From NCBI GenBank assembly GCA_022792175.1, contig JAAWAN010000023.1, forward strand, positions 62,001 through 126,000: a stretch of DNA of 64,000 nt, read 5' to 3'. The notes under the pieces are model-generated. The model saw only the letters and a program-made list of their open reading frames with translations. It was not told the DNA's origin and ran no database searches. The position numbers were made by a program, and so were the translations under genes. This document shows positions 39,725-48,386 of the stretch, one piece after another; the first letter of the stretch is position 1; each line of letters begins with the position of its first letter. This DNA is from Provencibacterium sp. (GTDB lineage: Bacteria > Bacillota > Clostridia > Oscillospirales > Ruminococcaceae).

Positions 39725-39746
39725 CCCATCTCTGTCTTTTCCATCC

Positions 39747-42146
39747 TTATAGCGCCGCACCTTCCCCGCACAGGACCTCCCGCGCGATATCGACCGAGCG
39801 TTTTGCATCCTTCGCATAGTAATCGGCGCCCATTTTTTGAGCGTAGTCCTCGGTGAGCACGGCGCCGCCAACAAAAATCCGGCAGCCCGGGGCGCGCTCA
39901 TGCAAAATACGGATGGTTTCCTCCATGCTCGGTAGCGTTGTCGTCATCAGAGCGCTGAGGCCCACCAGGCGGATATGATGCTCCTCAACCGCCTCGGCTA
40001 CCCGCTCGGGGGGAACATCCCGTCCAAGGTCGATAACCCGAAAGCCATAGTTTTCGAGAATAACCCGGACGATATTCTTGCCGATATCGTGAATATCCCC
40101 ACGGACGGTCGCAACCACCAGCGTTCCCCGGTCGGCGGAGGCCATGCCGGAGGCAGCAATCCGGTCGCGCACCCTGTCAAAGGCGGCCTGCGCCGCCTGG
40201 GCAGACTGCAGCAGCTGCGGGAGGAAAATTTGTCCCTTTTCAAATCGCTCCCCCACCCGGTCGAGAGCCGGAATCAAACAGCCTTCCACCAGCTTTACCG
40301 GTTCCTCCTCCTGAAGCAGCAGGCTGGCAATCCGGCGGCTTTCCTCCTCCAGCCCGTTTTGAATGGCGCTCTCGAGCGCCTCCCGGCTGGCTCCGGCTGT
40401 CTGAGCCGCGGCAGAGGCTCCCGCCTTTTCGGCGCCTGCCTGCCCATAGCCCGCGATATAGCGGGCCGCACCCGGGTCCTGCCCGGAAAGAACGCGGTAG
40501 GCGGCGACCGCCCCCATCATCTGGGAAGCATTCGGGTTCATAATCGGCAGGGTGAGGCCGGCACCCAGCGCCAATGTTAAAAAAGCGGCATTCAGCTGTT
40601 CGCGGGCAGGCAGGCCGAAGGAGACGTTGGAAACGCCCAGCACCGTCTGCAGCCCCAGCTCCTGCCTGACCAGCCGGACTGCATCCAGCGTGCGCCCGGC
40701 CTCGGCGGCATCCACCGAGACGGTCAGCGTCAGGCAGTCGATATAGACATCCTCCCGCCGTATCCCCTCGTTAAGGGCGGCATCCAGAATCCGGCGGGCG
40801 ATGGCGAGCCTCCCCTCCGGCGTAGGCGGGATGCCCGCTTCATCGAGCGTCAGCCCGACGACTGCCGCCCCATATTTTTTCACCAGCGGCAAAACTGCCC
40901 GCAGCGTTTTCGGGTCGCCATTTACCGAGTTGACAACCGGCTTGCCGCTGTAAGCGCGCAGTCCCCTTTCCAGCGCCGCGGGATTTGAGGAATCGAGCTG
41001 CAGAGGCGCATCGCAGACCGCCTGCAGCCGCCGGACCACCCGCTCCATCATGGCTGGCTCATCAATCCCCGGCAGGCCGACATTGACATCCAGAAGGTCC
41101 GCCCCGGCCTCCAGCTGGGAGAGCCCCTGGGAGAGGATATAATCGATATCTCCCTGCTGCAGCGCCTGCTTAAATCGCTTTTTGCCGGTCGGGTTAATTC
41201 GCTCTCCGATTACGCGCACCCCATTGAGCGCGACGGTGCGCTCGGCCGAGCAGAGGGCGGCAGGAACCTCTCCCTCCCGCTTTTGGGGCTGCATGCCGGC
41301 GAGCCTCTCTCTGAGCGCTCGGATATAATCCGGCGAGGTGCCGCAGCAGCCGCCCAGAATCTGAACGCCTGCAGCGGCGCAGGCGGCTGCCTCTTCGGCA
41401 AACTGGGCGGGCGTTACGTCATATTCCCCTGTCTGCGGGTCAGGCAGCCCGGCATTCGCCTTGACGATAACCGGCAGGCAGCTCCACCGGCAGATTTCTT
41501 CGGCAATCGGCCGCAGCTTCTTTGGCCCCAGCGAGCAGTTAACGCCGATAGCGTCCGCCCCGAGGGCTTCAAGCGTCAGCGCCATGGCGCTCGGGCAGCA
41601 GCCGGTAAAGGTGCGACCGTTTTCTTCAAAGGTCATGGTAACAAAGACCGGCAGGCGGCTATGCTCCCTGGCCGCCAGCAGCGCCAGCTTGGCCTCATAC
41701 AGGTCAGACATCGTTTCTATTGCGATGAAATCCGCTCCGGCCGCCTCCCCGGCCTTCACCTGCTCGCTAAAAAGCGCATAGGCCGTTTCGGCAGAGAGGG
41801 AGCCTGCCGGCTCAAGCAGCTCCCCAACCGGACCGATATCGAGCGCCACGGCGCAGCCGCTGCCTTTCGCGGCCCTCTTCGCACAGCCGACGGCGGCGGC
41901 AATCACATTTGCTGCCGTATATCCCGAGCCTGCCAGCTTATGGGCGTTCGCGCCGAAGGTATTGGTATAGACCGCATCCGCTCCGGCCGCAATATAGGCG
42001 CGATGAATCCTCTCCACCGCCTCAGGATGGGTGAGTGCCATCAGCTCCGGCCGTTCGCCCGGCCGCAGCCCGGCCTGCTGGAGCATGGTGCCCATCGCGC
42101 CATCTAAAATGAAAAATCCCTTTTTCAGCTTTTCCCGTATATCCAT
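39747..42146 (-). CDS. metH: Cobalamin-dependent methionine synthase lacking the reactivation domain
   Basis: Hcy-binding domain (FILDGAMGTMLQQAGL...GGCCGTSPDYIRAL), pterin-binding (VIGERINPTGKKRFKQAL), cobalamin domain (VRGDIHDIGKNIVRVILENYGFRVIDLGRDVPPE); 799 aa. Confidence 0.95.
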   Translation of the reverse strand: MDIREKLKKGFFILDGAMGTMLQQAGLRPGERPELMALTHPEAVERIHRAYIAAGADAVYTNTFGANAHKLAGSGYTAANVIAAAVGCAKRAAKGSGCAVALDIGPVGELLEPAGSLSAETAYALFSEQVKAGEAAGADFIAIETMSDLYEAKLALLAAREHSRLPVFVTMTFEENGRTFTGCCPSAMALTLEALGADAIGVNCSLGPKKLRPIAEEICRWSCLPVIVKANAGLPDPQTGEYDVTPAQFAEEAAACAAAGVQILGGCCGTSPDYIRALRERLAGMQPQKREGEVPAALCSAERTVALNGVRVIGERINPTGKKRFKQALQQGDIDYILSQGLSQLEAGADLLDVNVGLPGIDEPAMMERVVRRLQAVCDAPLQLDSSNPAALERGLRAYSGKPVVNSVNGDPKTLRAVLPLVKKYGAAVVGLTLDEAGIPPTPEGRLAIARRILDAALNEGIRREDVYIDCLTLTVSVDAAEAGRTLDAVRLVRQELGLQTVLGVSNVSFGLPAREQLNAAFLTLALGAGLTLPIMNPNASQMMGAVAAYRVLSGQDPGAARYIAGYGQAGAEKAGASAAAQTAGASREALESAIQNGLEEESRRIASLLLQEEEPVKLVEGCLIPALDRVGERFEKGQIFLPQLLQSAQAAQAAFDRVRDRIAASGMASADRGTLVVATVRGDIHDIGKNIVRVILENYGFRVIDLGRDVPPERVAEAVEEHHIRLVGLSALMTTTLPSMEETIRILHERAPGCRIFVGGAVLTEDYAQKMGADYYAKDAKRSVDIAREVLCGEGAAL

Positions 42147-42149
42147 CGG

Positions 42150-42824
42150 TCAATCCCCTTCCTGTTCGCTTCGGTAGGGACAATGCTTTCGCATATCGCA
42201 GCTCCCGCAGCGATCGAGGACAGATTTCTCCATTCCCTCCGGCAGAATCCCCATCACCGCCGTTACCGACTTCTGTGGAGTCAGCATGCAGCTTTCGGTC
42301 AGCGTCAGCCCGATTTTCCGCGGCGCATCGAGCAGACGGATAAAATCCCTCTGCAGGGTGAGCGGCAGGTCGCCATAGCCCGGGCTGAAGCGGGCCGTCA
42401 GCGGGCCGCTGCTCTCTATCAGCTTTCGGCAAAGGCGATTGCACACATCCTCAATGGCAGCGCTCGCGCAGGCATCCATGGTAGCGGCCAGCGCCATATT
42501 CTGAAGCTGAGTGCGTTGCAGCAGCCTGTCCGTTTCCAGCCCGAGGGTGGCCGCCATCAAAATACACTGCCGACACCCGCAGAGATGCCGCTGGACAGCG
42601 CGGCCCGCAAGCCGCAGCCCGGCCTGCGGCAGATAGAGCCCCTCTTCATCCTCAGCAAGAGAAAACTGCTTCCAGATGGTGCGGGGCTGCGCCATTTTTA
42701 CCAGCCTGTCCGCCGCCTGCTTTAAAAGCGCTGCCGTTGCCTCATCCGCCTCCTTTCCCCGAAAGCCGAGGTAACGCAGCGCCTCTCTGCAGTCGACTGA
42801 AAACGGCTCACTCATGGCGCTCAT
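42150..42824 (-). CDS. Stand-alone methionine synthase activation-domain protein
   Basis: ALRYLGFRGKEADEATAALLKQAAD...RHLCGCRQCILMAATLGLETDRLLQRTQLQNMALAATMDACASAAIEDVCNRL...RFSPGYGDLPLTLQRDFIRLLDAPRKIGLTLTESCMLTPQKSVTAVMGI. Confidence 0.9.
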   Translation of the reverse strand: MSAMSEPFSVDCREALRYLGFRGKEADEATAALLKQAADRLVKMAQPRTIWKQFSLAEDEEGLYLPQAGLRLAGRAVQRHLCGCRQCILMAATLGLETDRLLQRTQLQNMALAATMDACASAAIEDVCNRLCRKLIESSGPLTARFSPGYGDLPLTLQRDFIRLLDAPRKIGLTLTESCMLTPQKSVTAVMGILPEGMEKSVLDRCGSCDMRKHCPYRSEQEGD

Positions 42825-43692
42825 TCTCGCAGCGCAGAATATCCCCCACGCTGGAGACAATTTTCTGTGCAACAACAGGGGTGTTCATTGTATACAGATG
42901 TATCCCCTGCACCGAATTACCAATAAGGTCGATAATCTGCTGGGTGGCATAGGCAATTCCCGCTTCGCGCAGTGCGGCAGCATCCGACCCATAGCGGCTG
43001 AGCAGCCTGGCGAGCGCCTTGGGCATGCTCGCTCCGCACATCGAAACCATCCGCTCAATCTGCCGTTTGTTGATAACCGGCATGATTCCCGCCTCTATCG
43101 GAACACTGATCCCTTTCCGGCGGGCAAGCTCGCGAAAATGATAAAAATCCGTATTATCAAAAAACAGCTGAGTGATAAGGTGGCTCGCACCAGCATCCAC
43201 CTTCTCCTTGAGGTGCTCTATATCCTCCTCAAGCGTCGCACATTCGCTGTGCCCCTCCGGATAGCAGGCGGCGGAAATATGAAAATCTCCCGCCTCCCGC
43301 ACCGTTTTAATCAGCTCGCTGGCATAACGGAAATCGGTCCTGGGCGGCATATCGGGATTCAAATCCCCGCGCAGCGCCAGGATATTTTCAATCCCCTCCT
43401 TTTTCAGCTCCTGCAACGTTTCGCTCACCTGCTGCCGCGCAGAGTTAACGCAGGTCAGATGGGCCAGCGGCTCGATATGATAGCGGTTTTTAATGAGCGA
43501 CGCAATCTCGATAGTGGAGCGGTCGGCCATATTGCCGCCCGCCCCATAGGTCACGCTGATAAAATCCGGCCGCAGGGGGCAGAGCCCCTCGAGCGTTTCA
43601 TAGATGGTGTCAATCGAGCCGTTTTTTTTCGGCGGAAAAACCTCGAAGGAAAGCACCACCCTTTTTTCCTGGAACAGCTTCGAAAGCTTCAT
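42808..43692 (-). CDS. metF: Methylenetetrahydrofolate reductase
   Basis: VVLSFEVFPPKKNGSIDTIYETLEGL...ISVTYGAGGNMADRSTIEIASLIK...LAHLTCVNSARQQV...NILALRGDLN...LITQLFFDNTDFYHF. Confidence 0.95.
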   Translation of the reverse strand: MKLSKLFQEKRVVLSFEVFPPKKNGSIDTIYETLEGLCPLRPDFISVTYGAGGNMADRSTIEIASLIKNRYHIEPLAHLTCVNSARQQVSETLQELKKEGIENILALRGDLNPDMPPRTDFRYASELIKTVREAGDFHISAACYPEGHSECATLEEDIEHLKEKVDAGASHLITQLFFDNTDFYHFRELARRKGISVPIEAGIMPVINKRQIERMVSMCGASMPKALARLLSRYGSDAAALREAGIAYATQQIIDLIGNSVQGIHLYTMNTPVVAQKIVSSVGDILRCENERHE

Positions 43693-43794
43693 GAATACCC
43701 CATACCTTTCTCTCGGTGCAGCCCGCAGTTTTTATCTTCCATGTGTTCCAAAACAGGCCGCACCTCCTCTTTAAACGAGGATTTTTCCCTCTCA

Positions 43795-45369
43795 TTATAC
43801 CAGCTTCTTCCCGCTGCGTAAAGCGTTCTTCTGCTTATCCTCCTGCAGCGTCTGGTAGTATCTCAGCGGCCGAAGGCCGGTTAAAAGGAACAGCAGCAGG
43901 CAGACACCGCAGCCGGCCACAGCCGCAAGGAGCACGGCCGGCCCTTCTCCCGGAAAGAAACGGACAAAGTGCAGATAAAACCATCTGGTAAAACCGCCCG
44001 CCGCTCCCGAGACCAGCAGCGGAATGATAAACGATTCGATGAAGCGCGGCGCAAAGCCAGTGCTCCTGCGGATAATCCAGAGATTTAAAAGCAGCACCGT
44101 CAGAGGGCTTAAAAGCATCCCCAGCATATATCCGTAGATATTCATTTTGGGGAGGGCCGCCAGGAAAAAGGTACAGAAAAGCTGAACGCCCTCTCCCGCA
44201 ATCATACAGAGCATGCCCGCCTTCTGCCGGTTGAGGCCGTTTAAAATGCTCGCGGAAATCATCTCGAAATAGGTGACAATGGCTGCGGCAGCCAGTATGA
44301 GGATATAAACCTCATCCAGCTGCTGATGGAAGAGTATACGCGCAAGCGGCATACACAGCGGGGCGAGGATGGCTGTCGCCGGCAACACCACAAGGCCGGT
44401 CGCCTGAAAGGATTTTTGGATTTTTCTCTTCACATTCGCCTGCTGCCCCTGCGCGCTGCTCTGCGAGATGACCGGCATCAGCACATTGGAGAGCGAGCGC
44501 ACAAGCACCATGGGCAGCGTAATCAGCGGAAGTGCCATTTCACTCACAATGCCCAGTGCCGAAAGCGCCTGCGGGCCGGTCATCCCCGCTCTCTGCAGCC
44601 GCTGCGGCAGTAAAAGCGCGCTCGCCGAAGCAATCAGATTGGTCACAACCGCACTGCAGGAAACCGGCAGGGCCACCGGCAGAACAGCAGGCGCTTTTCC
44701 CTTTTTCCTTTCTCCTTCCCTTTGCCTGCCATTCGTCCGATGGTAGATAAAAAGCAGCCAGATGAGAACCGGGATTTCACAAAGGGTCATCCCTACGGCG
44801 AGCAGAAAGCAGATGCGGCTGGGCTCCCCCTCCCTCCCAAAGCGGGTAAGAAGAAAAAGAATCAGAAAAATCTTCGCCACCTGCTCAAGCATATTGGAAA
44901 TGGCGGTATACTGCGTTTTCCCGATTCCCATAAACAGCGACTCGAAAATGCCTTCAAAGCCGCTGAGAAAAATGCAGGCAAGAATCAGCACCAGCGCCAA
45001 AACGGTGCGCGGCTCCCCGATGATTCTGCCCGCGATAAAATCACGCAGAAGGTAGACCGGTACCGCCGTGGACGCAAAAAGGAAAAGGAAGGCGCCGCAC
45101 CCCCGCTTCACCAGCGCATGCACATCTGCCCTCCGGTTTTTGCAGGGCAGTCCCGCGGAAAGCGAAGTCATGGCCAGGCGCGTTCCGGTGATGGTGGCAG
45201 CCACCATCACCGAATAGACCGGCATGACCAAGTGGAACATCCCCAGCGCCTCGGCGCCCGCCAGGCGGCTGAGAAGAATCTGGTAAACAAAGCCTGCCGC
45301 CTGCAGAAAAACACCGGAAAGCGAAAGAATCGAAACATGATACAGGATGCTCCTTTTGCTGATTCCCAT
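43795..45369 (-). CDS. spoVB: Stage V sporulation protein B-like / polysaccharide biosynthesis flippase
   Basis: MGISKRSILYHVSILSLSGVFLQAAGFVYQILLSRLAGAEALGMFHLVMPVYSV; MOP-superfamily TM pattern; start set to 45369. Confidence 0.85.
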   Translation of the reverse strand: MGISKRSILYHVSILSLSGVFLQAAGFVYQILLSRLAGAEALGMFHLVMPVYSVMVAATITGTRLAMTSLSAGLPCKNRRADVHALVKRGCGAFLFLFASTAVPVYLLRDFIAGRIIGEPRTVLALVLILACIFLSGFEGIFESLFMGIGKTQYTAISNMLEQVAKIFLILFLLTRFGREGEPSRICFLLAVGMTLCEIPVLIWLLFIYHRTNGRQREGERKKGKAPAVLPVALPVSCSAVVTNLIASASALLLPQRLQRAGMTGPQALSALGIVSEMALPLITLPMVLVRSLSNVLMPVISQSSAQGQQANVKRKIQKSFQATGLVVLPATAILAPLCMPLARILFHQQLDEVYILILAAAAIVTYFEMISASILNGLNRQKAGMLCMIAGEGVQLFCTFFLAALPKMNIYGYMLGMLLSPLTVLLLNLWIIRRSTGFAPRFIESFIIPLLVSGAAGGFTRWFYLHFVRFFPGEGPAVLLAAVAGCGVCLLLFLLTGLRPLRYYQTLQEDKQKNALRSGKKLV

Positions 45370-45579
45370 GAAGAACCCCCTACTCCTGGTAAAGTCCACA
45401 TATTCAAAAAAATCGATCAAAAGATTCCATGGAAAGCCTGCTCTCAACAGGAGGACAGGAAAATGCGCAGCAGCTTTCCCCTTTGAGTACATGGCCGGCG
45501 CCCGCGTTCTCTGCATGCCCCAGTGTGGACCGCCGGATGAAAAGCACGCCGACTCTATGGGAAAAGCGCCCACAAAAAA

Positions 45580-45620
45580 GAAAGAACAGCCGGCAAAAAT
45601 CCGGCTGTTCTATATTTATG
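45580..45620 (-). terminator. Intrinsic terminator for the patatin-like gene
   Basis: agaacagccgg caaaaat ccggctgttct; on the minus strand followed by ttctttcttttttg. Confidence 0.75.
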
Positions 45621-45669
45621 TGGCAAAAGGGGCAGTTAAGACCCCTGTCCCGGTTTTTTAGGCTGACAC

Positions 45670-46527
45670 TTATAACGCATTTCCCGCATCGATAAAGGCG
45701 AGCAGCTGCTCTTTTTTCTCTATCACCTGCCGATATCCGTCCTGATAAAGGGCACGAAGCCTCTCTTTATCCTTCTCAAAGCGGCTGACCGAAAGCCCGG
45801 GAGAGGGGCAGAGCACCATCGCCTCCCCTTCCTTTTCCAGCTGCCTGCAGGCATCCAGCTGGCTGTTATAGTGCCGCCAGCGGTTTAAAACCGTTTGGGC
45901 CAATTGGGGATACCGGTGCCCGTAGAACCGGGCAGTCCACTCATCCGCAGAGGTCAGCCGCTTGCGGTAATCTGCCGGTTGGGTGAGGATAATCAGGTTT
46001 TTCCGGTTGCCGTCGGCCATCGAGCGCTCAAACGGAATGGGGTCGCCCAGTCCTCCGTCGGCATAACGCCCATTCTGCAGCAAAACAGGGGGAAACAGAA
46101 GAGGAATCGAGCAGCTGGCCCGCAGCAGGAGGCTGTGCTCATCCAGCTGGGTATGCGGATAATACTCATCCTCCCCGGTCTGCAGGTTATAAACGCCTAT
46201 GATAAATTTTCCGGGATAGGCGTTAAATACCGGATAGTCAAAGGGCAGCAGCGTCTTTGGAATCTCATCAAATACAAAGTCCATATCCATAATCGCGCGC
46301 CCGTGCAGAAAATTTTTCCAGCCAAGATAGCGTGGATGATGCAGAAACTGCTCCATAATCTGCAGGTTTCTTCCCCGCTGCCGGGAGAGATAGGAGCAGG
46401 CGTTGGTCGACCCAGCCGATACGCCGATGACATAGCGGATATCCGCCTCCATATCCAGCAGCCCATCGAGCACTCCGGCGGTAAACAGGCCGCGGAAAGC
46501 GCCGCCCTCCAATACCAGCCCGGTCAT
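45670..46527 (-). CDS. Patatin-like phospholipase (RssA-type)
   Basis: TGLVLEGGAFRGLFTAGVLDGLLDM...VIGVSAGSTNACSYLSRQ (GxSxG)...YADGGLGDPIPFERSM (DGG). Confidence 0.93.
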   Translation of the reverse strand: MTGLVLEGGAFRGLFTAGVLDGLLDMEADIRYVIGVSAGSTNACSYLSRQRGRNLQIMEQFLHHPRYLGWKNFLHGRAIMDMDFVFDEIPKTLLPFDYPVFNAYPGKFIIGVYNLQTGEDEYYPHTQLDEHSLLLRASCSIPLLFPPVLLQNGRYADGGLGDPIPFERSMADGNRKNLIILTQPADYRKRLTSADEWTARFYGHRYPQLAQTVLNRWRHYNSQLDACRQLEKEGEAMVLCPSPGLSVSRFEKDKERLRALYQDGYRQVIEKKEQLLAFIDAGNAL

Positions 46528-48290
46528 AAGAGCGTCTCCCCCTCACCTGCGGCATTGAGGACTACGCCCTTTTGTGCATCAACCGTCACTGCGGCAGAAT
46601 GCTTTATCCTGCCTGTCGCATGGGCCGCGCCGACAATCACCGGAATATCCAGCGTCATACCGGCGATGGCCGCATGGGAATTAATCCCCTCCTGCTCGGC
46701 CACAATCCCGCTGGCGCGCCTGAGCAGATCCAGTATCTCATTCGAGGTCTGCGGGACTATCAGAATGTCCCCGGCAGTAAAGCGTTCCCGAGCCATAGCG
46801 GCATTTTCGGCGACACAGGCCCGGCCGGTGCAGCAGAGCCTGTTCATCCCCATACCGGAAGCCAGAATATCCCCAACCGTCTGCACCCGCAGCAGATTGG
46901 TCGTGCCGCTGACACCGAGCGGCACCCCGGCCGTTATAACGACCAGATCGCCGCTCTCCACCAGCCCCTCCTCCTGCGCGCGCCGCAGCGCATGGGCAAA
47001 CAGGCTGTCGGTATCCTCCTTTCGTTCACATAAAAGCGGGATCACTCCCCAGGAAATGCAGAGCTGCCGGTAGACCTTCTCATCATAGGTGCAGCCAATA
47101 ATCGGGGTGTTAGGCCGGTATTTGCTGATCATCCGCGCCGTTGTCCCGGAACGGGTAACGGTGATAATCGCCCGCGCCTTTAAATCGAGCGCGGTTGTGC
47201 AGGTCGCATGGGAAATGGCGCCCGTAATATCCGCCTGCCCGGGGAAGGAACAGCGGTTAAAACGGCCCTGATAGTCAATGTCCTGCTCAGCGCGGCTGGC
47301 AATGGTCGCCATGGTGCGCAGCGCCAGAACCGGGTAGCGGCCTGCCGCTGTTTCTCCCGAAAGCATAATGGCGCTCGTCCCGTCATAGATAGCGTTTGCC
47401 ACATCGGTCGCCTCGGCACGGGTGGGACGCGGGTTTTTTATCATGCTCTCCAGCATCTGCGTAGCGGTAATGACAAACTTTCCGCTGCCATAGGCTTTTT
47501 TGATAATCTCCTTCTGAATAACCGGAACCTCTTCCAGCGGGATCTCTACCCCCATATCGCCCCGCGCGATCATTACGCCGCCCGACATGCGCAAAATTTC
47601 ATCGATATTCTCCACGCCCTGCTTGTTTTCGATCTTGGCAATCAGGCGGATATTGTGGCAGCCCTGCTCATCCATCAGCTTGCGCACCAGCGACAGATCC
47701 TCCGCCGTGCGCACAAAGGAGGCAGCGATAAAATCGAAATCATTCTGAATGGCAAAGAGGATGTCCTCCCGGTCCTTTTCAGATATGTAGGGCATCGACA
47801 GGGCGATATCCGGCACATTGACCCCCTTATGGTCGGAAATCTCGCCGCCGTTCACTACCCGGCAGAGAATATCCTTTCCCTCTACCGACTGAACACTCAG
47901 CTCAATCAGGCCGTCATCCAGCAGAATGCGGTCATCCGCATGCACATCGCGGTAGAGTTCTGAAAAGCTGAGGGAGGCCCGGTTTTCATCCCCCTGCACC
48001 TCCTCGGCAGTCAGCATAAAGCGGCTGTCCTTCTTTAAAAGGGCTTTCCCGCCCTTAAAAACGCCCAGGCGAATTTCCGGCCCCTTGGTATCCATCAGCG
48101 AGGCGACGGGCATTTTCAGCTGCGCACTGATTTCCCGCAGCAGCGTAAGGCGTCTTAGATGCTCCTCATAGCTGCCATGTGAAAAGTTAAACCGTGCCAC
48201 GTTCATTCCGGACAGAATCATCTCCCGCATCACTTCCGGGGAATCGGTGGCCGGACCGAGCGTACAGACAATTTTGGTCTTTCTCATCAA
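46524..48290 (-). CDS. pyk: Pyruvate kinase with C-terminal PEP-utilising-enzyme mobile-domain extension
   Basis: KIVCTLGPATDSPEVMREMILSGMNVARFNFSHGSYEEH...MIARGDMGVEIPLEEVPVIQK; C-term ASGIVAEQEGINSHAAIAGMTLDIPVIVGAAHAT. Confidence 0.96.
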   Translation of the reverse strand: MMRKTKIVCTLGPATDSPEVMREMILSGMNVARFNFSHGSYEEHLRRLTLLREISAQLKMPVASLMDTKGPEIRLGVFKGGKALLKKDSRFMLTAEEVQGDENRASLSFSELYRDVHADDRILLDDGLIELSVQSVEGKDILCRVVNGGEISDHKGVNVPDIALSMPYISEKDREDILFAIQNDFDFIAASFVRTAEDLSLVRKLMDEQGCHNIRLIAKIENKQGVENIDEILRMSGGVMIARGDMGVEIPLEEVPVIQKEIIKKAYGSGKFVITATQMLESMIKNPRPTRAEATDVANAIYDGTSAIMLSGETAAGRYPVLALRTMATIASRAEQDIDYQGRFNRCSFPGQADITGAISHATCTTALDLKARAIITVTRSGTTARMISKYRPNTPIIGCTYDEKVYRQLCISWGVIPLLCERKEDTDSLFAHALRRAQEEGLVESGDLVVITAGVPLGVSGTTNLLRVQTVGDILASGMGMNRLCCTGRACVAENAAMARERFTAGDILIVPQTSNEILDLLRRASGIVAEQEGINSHAAIAGMTLDIPVIVGAAHATGRIKHSAAVTVDAQKGVVLNAAGEGETLL

Positions 48291-48336
48291 ATAGGTTTTC
48301 CTCCCCTTTGCGCGGCACTTTTACCGCCTCTTTAAA

Positions 48337-48383
48337 AATAAGGCCGGCAAGCCTCTTTCATGATATGACCCGCCGGCCTGTCT
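48337..48383 (-). terminator. Probable terminator downstream of mutS2
   Basis: aggccggc ... gccggcct stem, minus-strand ttatttttaaa. Confidence 0.45.
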
Positions 48384-48386
48384 TTG

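Noticed and set aside
43693-43800. SAM or cobalamin riboswitch upstream of metF/metH
   Set aside because: Leader is ~100 nt and shows no S-box or B12-box signature by eye; only small hairpins. An Infernal search would be decisive.
45895-47073. Plus-strand ORF (392 aa) opposite patatin/pyk
   Set aside because: Spans the antisense of two conserved genes; no motifs.
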